In this document: positions 27,427-36,744 of the stretch, in pieces
Layout: the number at the start of each line of letters is the position of its first letter
Position numbering within the stretch: the stretch's first letter is position 1
NCBI RefSeq assembly: GCF_013170805.1
Contig: NZ_CP051293.1
Coordinates: forward strand, 6,640,001 to 6,704,000
Reading direction: 5' to 3'
DNA from: Mesorhizobium sp. NZP2077
Lineage (GTDB): Bacteria > Pseudomonadota > Alphaproteobacteria > Rhizobiales > Rhizobiaceae
Length of the DNA: 64,000 nucleotides
The notes under the pieces: generated by a model
What the model saw: the letters and a program-made list of their open reading frames with translations, nothing else
Told to the model about the DNA's origin: nothing
Databases searched by the model: none
Made by a program: the position numbers and the translations under genes

Positions 27427-27762
27427 ATGGACGACCTACGGAAGCGGTTCGGGCGGCTCGTAATGACGCACCGCAAGCGCGCCGGACATACCCAAGAGCA
27501 ACTGGCCGACCGAGCTGGTGTCAGCATCGACACCATCTCCAAGATCGAGGTTGGGGCAACAGGCGCGCGCTTCCCGATGATTGAAAAGATCGCGGCGGCT
27601 CTTCAGGTCGATCCTGCCGAGTTGTTCAGCCCAGAAATCCCCTCCGGGGCATTGCGTCGCGGCCCGCTGTTAGAGTTGACAACTCGTCTGGCTGCTCTGT
27701 CCGAAAGTGACCTTCAATGGATAAACGGCGTGGTTGAGGCGGCGCTACGAAACAAAGGTTGA
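27427..27762 (+). CDS. XRE-family transcriptional regulator
   Basis: 111 residues. A Cro/cI-type helix-turn-helix covers residues about 6-65: FGRLVMTHRKRAGHTQEQLA, DRAGVSIDTISKIEVG, then IEKIAAALQVDPAELF. The start at 27427 has GGAGGAG in front of it; a GTG at 27415 is less likely. The C-terminal 45 residues are helical and may serve dimerisation. It is convergent with the HEPN-like gene, whose end lies 8 bp away. It could control that defence pair or the island, but no operator can be pointed to. Confidence 0.85.
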   Translation: MDDLRKRFGRLVMTHRKRAGHTQEQLADRAGVSIDTISKIEVGATGARFPMIEKIAAALQVDPAELFSPEIPSGALRRGPLLELTTRLAALSESDLQWINGVVEAALRNKG

Positions 27763-27770
27763 AGGCCCCT

Positions 27771-28688
27771 CTAAGCGGGATATCGGCGCGCAAAGGGTGG
27801 TCGAATGTCTTTCCGGAAATCCCGGTCCGACAGGTGGCGAACAACTTCACTGACGATGAATTGCACTCCCATGACAAGGTGTCCTACGTCCCTTCTTTGG
27901 GGCTGGGTGGCGGCATATCGATTGAGAACGTATTGGGGCTGCGTCGCAATCACTCGCAGCACGCGATCAAGATCGAATGATGACCAATGCGCAGCGATGA
28001 GCCGGGCCGCGCTGCTCGCATCGTGGTTGAACATCTTTTTGATTTGGCCCTCACTCAGCCCATTCGCCGCTGCGCCAGCTTTCAAGGCAAGTTCATTTGC
28101 GAGCAAGGAACTTTGGACGGCTCCTCTGTAGTCATAGCCTCCGGTCAGGATGGCTGACGCGGCGTGGAGATGAAGCCTCGCCAGCCCAATGTAACGGGAA
28201 ACGAGTTCGATCTTCGCGAAGGGGCTTTTGATTTCCTGCGTTCCATACTGAATGTCGGCAACGTCCGAGAATTGATCAATAAGTAACTCCATCTCCTCAG
28301 GCTCGGATTGAATGATGCGGAGTTGGACGGGCGTCAAATCGATACACTCAAACGGGTTTATGCTCACAGTTCCAAAGACGTGCGGAACTGCAATCCGGGC
28401 GAAGATGTCTCGGTACATAAACACGCCAATATGTCCGCCGACCGCGAGGTCTTGTTTGCGGTAGATAGACGCAAACGCTCTGTCGATCCGCTCGAGAATT
28501 TTTGGCCTGCCCGGACCGCCTATCGTATAAGTGAGATAGCCGAAGCGTTTCATTACCAGCCTTGGTACTTCCCAAAGGCGGCGCTTGATGTCCATTCCAG
28601 TTTCGAACAGCTCTTTGTCGGCTTGGCCTACGATGTAGAGCAGATTTTCATCGGGGATATCGTCGGGTTTCATCAGATGCCAAGCCAT
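27771..28688 (-). CDS. HEPN-like domain protein of unknown function, paired with an HNH endonuclease
   Basis: 305 residues. The C-terminal half (about residues 165-245: ARLHLHAASAILTGGYDYRG, AVQSSLLANELALKAGAAA, then KKMFNHDASSAARLIAA) has the helix pattern and charge pattern of HEPN domains, with a late HD in the position often taken by RxxxxH or its degenerate forms. The N-terminal 150 residues are unfamiliar. Its start shares TGATG with the stop of the HNH gene, so the two are co-translated. HEPN proteins often are RNases in defence or toxin systems. That role here is inference, and the fold needs testing. Confidence 0.55.
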   Translation of the reverse strand: MAWHLMKPDDIPDENLLYIVGQADKELFETGMDIKRRLWEVPRLVMKRFGYLTYTIGGPGRPKILERIDRAFASIYRKQDLAVGGHIGVFMYRDIFARIAVPHVFGTVSINPFECIDLTPVQLRIIQSEPEEMELLIDQFSDVADIQYGTQEIKSPFAKIELVSRYIGLARLHLHAASAILTGGYDYRGAVQSSLLANELALKAGAAANGLSEGQIKKMFNHDASSAARLIAAHWSSFDLDRVLRVIATQPQYVLNRYAATQPQRRDVGHLVMGVQFIVSEVVRHLSDRDFRKDIRPPFARRYPA

Positions 28689-29611
28689 CAGCCCAGATAC
28701 CGGCTCTCATTGTGCCATCGAAGGGCAGATTTTTCAGGGAGCGCGACGTGATCTCTCGGCAGTGCTATCTCCGATCCATGAAGTTCATAGTAATGCCGTC
28801 CGTTCTCGAACTCTTCTCGGATGCGGCGGCTGACCTCAAAGCGGTGCTCGGGCGTGACGGTAACGTAGCCTTGGTCAAAGAGGCTGTGGATATCCCGCCG
28901 CATAAGGATGCCGTTGCTCGGGGAATGCTCTCCGCCGTCCGCGTATGGCCGTATATGGGCAGCCTCCAAGGCCGGTAGGGTGCGCTCCTTGGTAATCGCG
29001 CAGCGTCGGCCATATAGGTCTGTTACTACCAGCCGGAACGCCCCTTGGCCAAGACGCGGGCGGATCAAAGTTGGCTCGCCGTAGCGGGCTTGCTCCTCCG
29101 CAAGCGAATGTGGATCAACCGAAAGGGCCATAGCGGCCTGTGCGGCCTCCCACAGCGCTTTCCCTTCTGGTTCCGAGGTATCATAGCCACGAAGGCTGAC
29201 GATGTTGGGTGACCACGATGCTGGCGGAGAAAACCACTGACTTTCTGGGAGAAAGAAGGGCTGTGCGAGGATGCGGCATCCTATTTCTATCGGGCCTGCC
29301 GTCGCCGGATCGACTTTGCGATAACGCAGGATGCGAGACCGCATCTCTGTAAGGCTCGTAACGCCGTTGGCGATCCCGAACGCTTCCCATGCAAGCGACA
29401 AAGGCATGATCGTCGATGAGGCATAGACGCCACCGCCAACAATCATGTTTATGGGGGCGTGGAGCTTGAATAAGAACAACTCGCCGGGCTGCAACGCGCG
29501 GAAGGACTTTGGCGAGGGAGACCAAAAGTTGACCTCGGCGAGATCGGGCTGTCGGCACAACTGAGTGAACCAGTCGCTATCTGTTACCGCCACTACGATC
29601 CTGACGCCCAT
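28688..29611 (-). CDS. HNH endonuclease with EVE/PUA-like N-terminal region
   Basis: 307 residues. The C-terminal domain has an HNH motif of the HNH_2 type: VVTDLYGRRCAITKERTLPA, LEAAHIRPYADGGEH, SNGILMRRDIHSLFDQGYV. The N-terminal 130 residues (PGELFLFKLHAPINMIVGGG, MPLSLAWEAFG) resemble EVE/PUA-like domains that read modified bases. Together this suggests a modification-dependent (type IV-like) restriction enzyme. It leads a two-gene operon with the HEPN-like gene. The HNH part is secure; the modified-base reading is inference from pattern. Confidence 0.8.
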   Translation of the reverse strand: MGVRIVVAVTDSDWFTQLCRQPDLAEVNFWSPSPKSFRALQPGELFLFKLHAPINMIVGGGVYASSTIMPLSLAWEAFGIANGVTSLTEMRSRILRYRKVDPATAGPIEIGCRILAQPFFLPESQWFSPPASWSPNIVSLRGYDTSEPEGKALWEAAQAAMALSVDPHSLAEEQARYGEPTLIRPRLGQGAFRLVVTDLYGRRCAITKERTLPALEAAHIRPYADGGEHSPSNGILMRRDIHSLFDQGYVTVTPEHRFEVSRRIREEFENGRHYYELHGSEIALPRDHVALPEKSALRWHNESRYLG

Positions 29612-29756
29612 CGGGACTTCCTCGTGTTCGTATCGGCTTCGTGGATTATCGACCTAGGCGGAGCGACCCAAGGAACTGTTTCCTTTTTTGCCTTACAACT
29701 TGATCGTGTCCCATTCATACCATTGGATGGCGCTGGGTCTCAACGCTCTGAGTTGG

Positions 29757-30413
29757 ATGGGTCCTATGGGCCGGGTAAAGCAACGGTACAACCGACGCCA
29801 AGCTGAACTGCGTTTCGAGCGTGCGTATGAAACCATCGCTGGCGAACAGTGCATCTACTGCGGGATGCCGAATGACGGGAAGTTTGATCACCAACCCCCG
29901 GTCTACGTGCTTCACAGGTTCGCGGACGGCGGATTGGTCACCAAGAAGGCAATCCGGGAGAGGTTTGGACAGTGCAAACTGGTCCCGTGTTGTACCATCT
30001 GCAACATGGGGCTTGGTGCCTTCCACGGTTCAACCGACAACGACCGAAGGCAGGAGATTGTAAATTGGCTTCTCGTTGATGAGCGATACCCGGAGGATAA
30101 TATCGTTTTGAAAATCGCGAACCGGCTGATTGAAGATCGCCTTCAAGGCAGTCGGGGGATTGAGATTTACGAGTTTCCCGCCGTTGGTCGTGTCGTCTAC
30201 ATCAGCGCTTTGGTCGGTTTGATCGAAGGACAGTTCGGCGGCCCTGACGAATTTCCAGATTGGCTGAAGGTCACGCAATCAGAACTAGCTGATTGGCTTC
30301 GGGGAGCGCCACGACGAAAGTCGAAGTATTTTCTGAATATGGCAAATCTGGAGAGCTATGAACTGGTCCCCGACGCCCGCGACGATCCTCGCGGTCAGTT
30401 CAAAACTCAGTAG
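29757..30413 (+). CDS. HNH-like zinc-binding protein, putative nuclease
   Basis: About 218 residues; possible starts run from a TTG at 29688 to ATGs at 29727, 29757 and 29766, and none has a strong ribosome site. A zinc-finger nuclease core is visible: EQCIYCGMPNDGKFDHQPP, then CKLVPCCTICNMGLGAF, that is CxxC, DHxPP and CxxC. The rest has no known motif. It is divergent from the EVE/HNH gene with a short shared upstream region. In the context of an island full of restriction-type genes it is probably another defence nuclease. Confidence 0.65.
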   Translation: MGPMGRVKQRYNRRQAELRFERAYETIAGEQCIYCGMPNDGKFDHQPPVYVLHRFADGGLVTKKAIRERFGQCKLVPCCTICNMGLGAFHGSTDNDRRQEIVNWLLVDERYPEDNIVLKIANRLIEDRLQGSRGIEIYEFPAVGRVVYISALVGLIEGQFGGPDEFPDWLKVTQSELADWLRGAPRRKSKYFLNMANLESYELVPDARDDPRGQFKTQ

Positions 30414-30551
30414 CCGTCGCCTCATTGCGGCGGCATGCGAACGATGAAATCCTGCGACGCTCGACTAAATGGTGAAAGTAGCCGCTCATTTTCTTGACCA
30501 CGAGAAGCACGCGGACTTACATTGAGCGTCCGCCAGATCATGGGGACGGTA

Positions 30552-30929
30552 ATGCTCACTTCGGCACAAATCGCCAAGGCTAAGCTGTTTACACCCTACA
30601 TCGAACGTGACCATCGTCACGAACACGACGATTGTATCCGCATCGCCTACGAATGGTTGGACGCTCAAACGAAGACCAAGGGCATTGTTCAGCAGACGCG
30701 GCCACTGAAACACATCATTCAAAAATGGGGCGGGCGCTACGTCTCGCAGTCGGATGTTGAGGTCGCGGCACATATGCACCCCGACATCATCGGCACGTAT
30801 CCCCGCTACAATATCAGTGCGCGGTTGGTCCAACCAAGGGAAACAAGGCTTGCCGGCATTTCGGAGGCGAAGACGCAAGACTATACCATGCGCAAACCCG
30901 AATTGACTTACACATCCAAGGAAGCATGA
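30552..30929 (+). CDS. small hypothetical island protein
   Basis: About 125 residues from the ATG at 30552 (GGGGA six bases upstream); ATG 30540 and TTG 30522 are alternatives. The sequence is His-rich near the front (IERDHRHEHDDCIRIAYEWL) and contains HIIQKWGGRYVSQSDVEVAA and MHPDIIGTYPRYNISARL. I do not recognise a family. It sits between the zinc-binding gene and the Mokosh operon, facing the latter. Confidence 0.5.
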   Translation: MLTSAQIAKAKLFTPYIERDHRHEHDDCIRIAYEWLDAQTKTKGIVQQTRPLKHIIQKWGGRYVSQSDVEVAAHMHPDIIGTYPRYNISARLVQPRETRLAGISEAKTQDYTMRKPELTYTSKEA

Positions 30930-31042
30930 CCATTGGCCGTTCCGGCCGGACGCTCCTCGCATCCGGACACGTGTATCTGGTCGAAAGAGCTGCTTATCTG
31001 TAGTCTATGTGGCTCAGCCGGGGCATACGAGAACGAGGGCGG

Positions 31043-32797
31043 TCAGGCGTATTTCGTCTGAGCCTCAAACCTATCTCGAAAATGCCTTGCAGCGGATGTG
31101 CTCGATATGAGTATCCCGAGTTCTCGATGTGGCGTCCCGGTACTCGTGTCAGCCGAGAGCCAATTGTTACTCGTTATAAGCAGTTCACGATCATCCCAGC
31201 ATAACACCTTAGCGTGCACACGCGGCTTCTGGATTGCCCTGATAATCACTCCTGCTTCCCGAAACTCAAAAATTCCGTCATTTGCAAGCTGCGCATCCAC
31301 GTCATCGTTAAACCTACCAAAATAGACCTCAGGCGACAGGTTGCGCGATCTTGCTGCAACAGCAAGAGGTATCAAATTGGGCTTTGCCGCACCGCCGAGC
31401 CGATGGCTTAGCATGAGAATTGATTTTTGTGCCTCGTCTCTCGCTCTCAGCACGTAATGGCCGTGCTCGTGGCCGAGGATGATTTTCGCGGTAGCGTTAG
31501 ACGACGCTTCCTCCTTACGGCCCAAACTGCGACCGAGGCGAATAAACTCGGCGCAGAAATCGGTGATTTGTCCATCTTGCGGCTTGGCCAGTTCCGCAAG
31601 TTCAAAGCAGATGTCTGACAGGATGCGATTTGAACGAAGCCTGATAGATGCTTCAACGCTCTCGAATGACGTGCTCAGCCAATTGCAGGAGCCGACAATA
31701 ACGTTGAAATTATCAGGCTCTCCACGATCAAAGAATAGAATTTTCGAATGTGACCTTGTGCTGTCCAAGTGGACCCGAACTCGGTCCTCAAGTCCATCAC
31801 GCACAATCAGTTCGTGTAGCTTAGTTGCTGCCTGCCGGGTTTTGTTCAGCCCATCCTTCTCAAAGGATTGGCCCCACAATATGTCTAGGTGTGTGTTTCG
31901 ATTGAGCGCCGGCTTCAACGTGTCCAGAACGGCGACAGCTTTCTCGTAGTCAACGAAGGTGGAATGGATAACAATACGATGCTTGGAGACGCGAGCAGCC
32001 TCATTGAGCAAAGCCGAATGATCGGGCCCGCTCATTATGATATCGTCGGCTCGAAACTGGATCGGTCGAGTTTCGTACTCTGAGGAGCGAAATATAGTAC
32101 CCCTGCTGACTGGAAGGGATAGACCTTGAGTATGGCCCCGCTTTCCAATCGCCTTGATCGCAGCATCCGTAACGGACTTTTGGAGCTCCTCCGAAATTTC
32201 GCTTCCCAACCCTTCGATCTTCTTCCCGACCACAGTGACAAGCGCAAGCCGCTTGGCGGGTTTCCATTCATTCAAATCAACGCGAATGAGCTCCTCGTCG
32301 TCGTCCAATAGCACCTCAGACAGTCTTCTTATGTTTAATGCGCCATATCGATCAGGCTGTGGTGCAGTAATCTGGATCGAGGGCCGCCCGCTCGTAACGC
32401 GCTCCCAGTCACCGTCCTTTATAATCGTCAAATCGCGCGAATAGAAAATGCAACCCGACACCAACTCAATCGCGAAGCCTATGAACCTTTTGCTGGGTTC
32501 AGTGACAGGCGGCAATTCCAAAAGTGTGGCTGTCACAGCGCCAATAGGAGTTGACTGGAATTCGATAGATGATTGGCGGTTGCGAATTTCTACCCATCCC
32601 GAGCGCATAAGCCGGATCAGGATTTCGACGATCACTCGCCTTGGCAAGGCGCTCTCAATATGAAGTTGGTCGATTGTGTAGTTCCGCTTTACGAGGGCTT
32701 CCAGTATCGCATGTTCAAATACCGACCACCGACGCCCCTTTTCGAAATGGAAGCGACGGGCGTCTTTTAAGATAGGAATTCCAACAACGACGCTCAT
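31043..32797 (-). CDS. mkoB: Mokosh type I component MkoB: PLD-family nuclease
   Basis: 584 residues. Residues 20-75 look like a winged helix. Two phospholipase D-type half-sites are present: RSHSKILFFD followed by IVGSCNWLS (about residue 347 on) and RVHAKVLCWD followed by ITSNNWLSAD (about 526 on). PLD nucleases use these HxK motifs to cut nucleic acids. Its ATG overlaps the stop of the kinase-helicase gene (ATGA). In published type I Mokosh anti-phage systems, a helicase with a Ser/Thr-kinase domain is paired with a PLD protein, which matches this pair. The name rests on domain architecture alone. Confidence 0.82.
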   Translation of the reverse strand: MSVVVGIPILKDARRFHFEKGRRWSVFEHAILEALVKRNYTIDQLHIESALPRRVIVEILIRLMRSGWVEIRNRQSSIEFQSTPIGAVTATLLELPPVTEPSKRFIGFAIELVSGCIFYSRDLTIIKDGDWERVTSGRPSIQITAPQPDRYGALNIRRLSEVLLDDDEELIRVDLNEWKPAKRLALVTVVGKKIEGLGSEISEELQKSVTDAAIKAIGKRGHTQGLSLPVSRGTIFRSSEYETRPIQFRADDIIMSGPDHSALLNEAARVSKHRIVIHSTFVDYEKAVAVLDTLKPALNRNTHLDILWGQSFEKDGLNKTRQAATKLHELIVRDGLEDRVRVHLDSTRSHSKILFFDRGEPDNFNVIVGSCNWLSTSFESVEASIRLRSNRILSDICFELAELAKPQDGQITDFCAEFIRLGRSLGRKEEASSNATAKIILGHEHGHYVLRARDEAQKSILMLSHRLGGAAKPNLIPLAVAARSRNLSPEVYFGRFNDDVDAQLANDGIFEFREAGVIIRAIQKPRVHAKVLCWDDRELLITSNNWLSADTSTGTPHRELGILISSTSAARHFRDRFEAQTKYA

Positions 32798-35700
32798 TGT
32801 TTTGCCCGAGAGATAAGAGTTTGATAAGGCAGCAACACGTCAGCGTCTTGCTTTTGGTAGTCTTGCACAATTCCCAAAAACTTGGTCAAGAAAGCCATGT
32901 CTTCCGGCAGCGCCTTTCCAATCGGCGACGATACGGCTCTCAGGAAATCCAAGCTGGTGACAATGAAAAGTCGCCATTTCGCTCTACTGAGAAGAACGTT
33001 CATACGTTGAGCGTTACCGACAAACCCCAGCGCGCGAACAGGCGTAGAATGATGATTATTCCTCACAAGAGAGACGATTATGATGTCTGCCTCATTTCCT
33101 TGAAACGCATCTACGGTGCTAAAGAACTCACCTCCTCTTGCCACTGGGTCAAAAGCTGACAGTGCCATTGACGCATTGACATCGGCGCGGATTGTTTGCC
33201 GTAGCGTCTCCACTTGCCGAGCATAGGGTGAGATGATGGCTAGGCTCGGCTTATCTTTGCACTTCTCGTGGGGCTGCAAGGTTGCTGCTATCCGACGAAT
33301 TGCATCGGCCTCATCGGCATTAGTGTAGCGGGGTAGTCGCTCCGTATCTCGCTTGTTCACGGTTGCCTGCTGATAAGGCATGTCAATGACGGTGACTGCC
33401 GCCCTACCAAGAACAGTGCTTGCGCGGTCGCTGAGCACACCCGGTCCGGCTAGGAAAGTTTTGACGGCCTTATCGGAACTGTCGATCTCACCTTTGTAAA
33501 AACACTCCGAAACAACGTTGGCAATCTGTGGGTGCATTCGGTGCTGTACATTTAAAACTCCAGCAATACTCGATCCAGCCGAGCGAGGGTTTTTTTGTCT
33601 TTCTAGTTCCGTATCCACAGAAGTTTTAAAATAGTAGAGCGCATTATTGGTATCACTGCACAGCTGGGACATCTCATATTCGGCGTCTTCGCGCTCGATT
33701 AGCTGGAGCAAGTCGTCGCCAATGAATTCCTTAAGCGCGTGATCAATATGCTCCAGCCCTACCATCAGTACATCTCTGATCTTGCCCGGATTTTCGAGCA
33801 AACGGGCTATCTGGTCGGAGCCAAAAGGCGGCAGCTGGTTGTGATCACCAATGAGCAAGCGGCGATGTGAGAGGAGGAGCGGCATCAATAATTCGCTGCC
33901 GGTGGCCTTTCCTGCTTCCTCTACGATTGACCAGTCGAATTGACCTCGTTCATCAAATAGCCTCTCGAGATCGCGGGAATTTGTGGTGGCGAACACAAGG
34001 TTGGCTGATCGCATAACTAGACCCGATAGGGCTCTTCGATCCAGCACGCTTGCCGCTGCCCGTCTCTGTTCGACGGCTGCACTAAGTTGACTAATTCTGT
34101 CCCGTAGGTGATCTGAACATCCCTTCGCCAAGTCGCTCAGTGCGAATTGTTCTCCCAGTTTGTCCGCCTGCTTCTGAACGTCAAAGGCGCTAATTGTGTC
34201 GCTATCGTCACGCGCACGACAGCGAACTGCCAATAGGTCTAGTTGATCACTTTCTGTATGACCCTTCAGCAATTCGTCCATAAGGTGATCAACGGTATGA
34301 TGACTTTGAGCACTCAATAGTATGCGGGATGAAGGTTCATCTTTGAACGAGCGCCTTACCAGCTCGCTTACCAGAAACGTCTTTCCAACGCCCGGAGGCC
34401 CTTGAACGAAGTAGACCGGCAGCACTGACGTTATTTCGCTGAGGGCTTTCTGTTTGGCATTGTCGAGATCGGCGAAAATTTCGTCTTGATCAACAAGCTC
34501 GTGACTGTCAACAAGCCGAGACCGGGGGTCCGACAGCATTCGCAAAAGCTCAGAATGTTCCCTCAGACCAATGAGCGCGTGAGCCTTCCGGCTAAACTGG
34601 GCAAGTAGGCCCCGAAAGTCCCCCGGTACCAGCAATCCGTCTCCCAGACTAAGGGGCCGATTGCCAAGCACTCGAAAGACGAAGACGTGCTCTCCCGCGC
34701 GTTCGACAAATTCGTCGAACTGCAAAGTTACGTCTGTCGCGGATCGCCTCCCGATTTTCTTGGCATCTGTCAAAACCCAGCCTTCATCCTCGGCCACGTT
34801 GTCGCGTTCAAGGAGATCGCGGAGCCTTTCTCGATAGTTCCGTAATCCCAGTGACAGGCTAAGTGCGTCACGGTCGGGGTCGGGCCTGACCTTAAGCTCT
34901 ACCCTTACATCTGCACCCTCGCTAAAACCGTCGAGCCGGCGCATAACAGTAATTGGGAACACACCTGTGGAGGCGATCACAAGTTCCAATGCGTGCAGCG
35001 TTGAAAGTGCCCGGTACAGACGCTCTTCGCGCCTAACTCTTGGTGCCTTCGCAATTTCCGCACCATCGAAAATTGTGCTCCAGAAAGGTACGCGTCCGCG
35101 CAATCTTGGCGCGCGCTTTGCCGCGTCGCCAAATGTCATCAGGGATAACGCATTTCGGACTAGCGGGAACGTCTCCACCACGTTTCCACCCCAATCTGAA
35201 GCTAAAGTCGCTTTTTCACATTTTGCGAACTCCCAAGTTGCTTTGGGCGAATTTTGGACTGCGTAGGGCGTCAAGCGGTAGACTAATTGCTGCCCACGAA
35301 GGAAATACATAGGCCGATGATTTTCGCCAGAAACAATTAGACGCGGGCTGTCAGTTAGGTCATTGCTGACGAAGCCCAGCTGACCATTCAAATCTGTCAG
35401 TTCAATACTGAGGTCGCTCGCCTCTCGAATGGCTTCTGAGATGTCAGAGTTGGGACCAACCCCTAATACAAGTTGAAATTGCGCATTGTCCGCAGCCTCA
35501 TGACCAGCGAGCGTAATGACAATTTTCTCAATTTCTCGATCTACAAAATTGCCATCAGTGCGCCGAAGCGTTGAGGGAATTAGAAGAGAACGCAAGAGGG
35601 TCACTTCGTCGGCATTCACCGCGTCGGAAACCTCGTGTGCAGCGATTTTGGGATTTTTGAGCCTCTCGTCGCTGACGCGAAGAAGTGTCGCTGATAGCGA

Positions 35701-36384
35701 TGCAAAAGCGGCCCAGTCCCCAAGAAACGAGTAGCGACTGTCGTCCTTTGCTTTCTTCTGCTGCGACTTTAGGGTCTTTGGGGTGCCTGCAATACGCATG
35801 GACCACTCAAAGCCGGTTAGCTGAAAGTCCGGCTCATCCGAACCAGCGGTCAAGACCGACCATGTATCAAGGTTGCAATGGATCAAACCTTGGCTGTGTA
35901 GGATGTCGAGACCCTTGGCTATTCGCCGCAGATTTTCCCAAAGACGCTTGCGATTTGCTGGCGACGACGTGTGCCGAACCCACGATGACGTCCGGCGTTC
36001 ATCGAGAAATACAGCCAACGGGCGCTTCTCGCCGGCGAGTATAACAATATAGAAGCCTTTGGCATCTTGCCCGGCATCGATAAGGCGGGCGATTGTCTGC
36101 TCAGCTCCCGGAAAGCCCGATACCCTGTGCAGAAGACGCAGCTCGTTACGCCAAATCTCAACTAGATCATGATCGTCTTGCTTGGCTAAACGTGGCCATT
36201 CTCGGATGATAACTGCTTCGCCGTTGGCCGTTACGCCGTCGAGGAGGCCCGGCTTACCCACCGCACGAACTGGTCGCAACAGGTAGCCCTCGGCAGGCGA
36301 ATACCTCGCGAGAAACGATGCCTCACGTCTACTCTTGATTTTCACGCCACCCCATCCCCGGTCAACCGCCCACCGCGACAACAT
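32794..36384 (-). CDS. mkoA: Mokosh type I component MkoA: protein-kinase-like domain fused to SF1 helicase
   Basis: About 1196 residues. The N-terminal 300 residues are protein-kinase-like, with LDILHSQGLIHCNLDTWSVL (catalytic loop near residue 168) and LTGFEWSMRI where DFG is expected, so kinase activity may be weak. A COG1112-type SF1 helicase follows: Walker A QGPPGVGKTF (about 660), motif II VEEAGKA, motif III GDHNQLPP (about 843), a VQHRMHPQIANVVSECFY segment, motif V VDAFQGNEADIIIVSLVR (about 1088) and motif VI NVLLSRAK. This pair of domains with a PLD partner defines type I Mokosh. Codon and base composition are more A+T-rich than in the chromosome, pointing to transfer. Confidence 0.85.
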   Translation of the reverse strand: MLSRWAVDRGWGGVKIKSRREASFLARYSPAEGYLLRPVRAVGKPGLLDGVTANGEAVIIREWPRLAKQDDHDLVEIWRNELRLLHRVSGFPGAEQTIARLIDAGQDAKGFYIVILAGEKRPLAVFLDERRTSSWVRHTSSPANRKRLWENLRRIAKGLDILHSQGLIHCNLDTWSVLTAGSDEPDFQLTGFEWSMRIAGTPKTLKSQQKKAKDDSRYSFLGDWAAFASLSATLLRVSDERLKNPKIAAHEVSDAVNADEVTLLRSLLIPSTLRRTDGNFVDREIEKIVITLAGHEAADNAQFQLVLGVGPNSDISEAIREASDLSIELTDLNGQLGFVSNDLTDSPRLIVSGENHRPMYFLRGQQLVYRLTPYAVQNSPKATWEFAKCEKATLASDWGGNVVETFPLVRNALSLMTFGDAAKRAPRLRGRVPFWSTIFDGAEIAKAPRVRREERLYRALSTLHALELVIASTGVFPITVMRRLDGFSEGADVRVELKVRPDPDRDALSLSLGLRNYRERLRDLLERDNVAEDEGWVLTDAKKIGRRSATDVTLQFDEFVERAGEHVFVFRVLGNRPLSLGDGLLVPGDFRGLLAQFSRKAHALIGLREHSELLRMLSDPRSRLVDSHELVDQDEIFADLDNAKQKALSEITSVLPVYFVQGPPGVGKTFLVSELVRRSFKDEPSSRILLSAQSHHTVDHLMDELLKGHTESDQLDLLAVRCRARDDSDTISAFDVQKQADKLGEQFALSDLAKGCSDHLRDRISQLSAAVEQRRAAASVLDRRALSGLVMRSANLVFATTNSRDLERLFDERGQFDWSIVEEAGKATGSELLMPLLLSHRRLLIGDHNQLPPFGSDQIARLLENPGKIRDVLMVGLEHIDHALKEFIGDDLLQLIEREDAEYEMSQLCSDTNNALYYFKTSVDTELERQKNPRSAGSSIAGVLNVQHRMHPQIANVVSECFYKGEIDSSDKAVKTFLAGPGVLSDRASTVLGRAAVTVIDMPYQQATVNKRDTERLPRYTNADEADAIRRIAATLQPHEKCKDKPSLAIISPYARQVETLRQTIRADVNASMALSAFDPVARGGEFFSTVDAFQGNEADIIIVSLVRNNHHSTPVRALGFVGNAQRMNVLLSRAKWRLFIVTSLDFLRAVSSPIGKALPEDMAFLTKFLGIVQDYQKQDADVLLPYQTLISRAKQ

Positions 36385-36744
36385 GACCAACTTTCAAGAA
36401 AAAGATAGCGGCTCTTTAAGTCTCCCACAGTCTTCAGGGCGAAGCGGGGAAAAGCCGCGTTTCTTGCTTAGAAAAGTATCTCACAGGCACCCTACTGCTA
36501 GGGCGGCGCTAGTGCGAGAAGCTATTGGTGAAATTGATTTCAGAAGCCCAGCAGAAGGCTGCCTCTGCGAGTATTAGCAAATCGGGGGCTGTAGCTGCCG
36601 GTGCCAAAGGACAAAATCAAAAAAATTCCCCAGCTACCCGCCATGGCTTTGACGAGGGCAACGGTTGAGGCTTCAAAATCCGCCAAGCCTGCGGGACGGG
36701 GATGTCATGCTATCATCGCAAACATTATCCACGGTGAACGCCCT
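36385..36744. other. intergenic stretch with copy A of a decayed dispersed repeat
   Basis: This lies between the divergent mkoA and PD-(D/E)XK-like genes. Bases 36590-36692 align with 42948-43045 over shared words GCTGTAGCTGCCG, CTTTGACGA and CAAAATCCGCCA. An open frame from a GTG at 36601 crosses this copy and joins the next gene, but it is probably not translated. Confidence 0.5.
36590..36692 (+). repeat. dispersed repeat, copy A
   Basis: About 100 bases similar to 42948-43045 (copy C) and more loosely to 39605-39688 (copy B). All three end in CTTCAAAA(A)TCCGCCA or a close variant. In copy C the sequence is the in-frame 3' end of a former protein, so the copies seem to be remnants of the same gene end. 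Confidence 0.55.

Noticed and set aside
36601..36744. N-terminal extension of the PD-(D/E)XK-like protein from a GTG
   Set aside because: The extension is made of the decayed dispersed repeat; the ATG at 36745 gives a self-contained protein.
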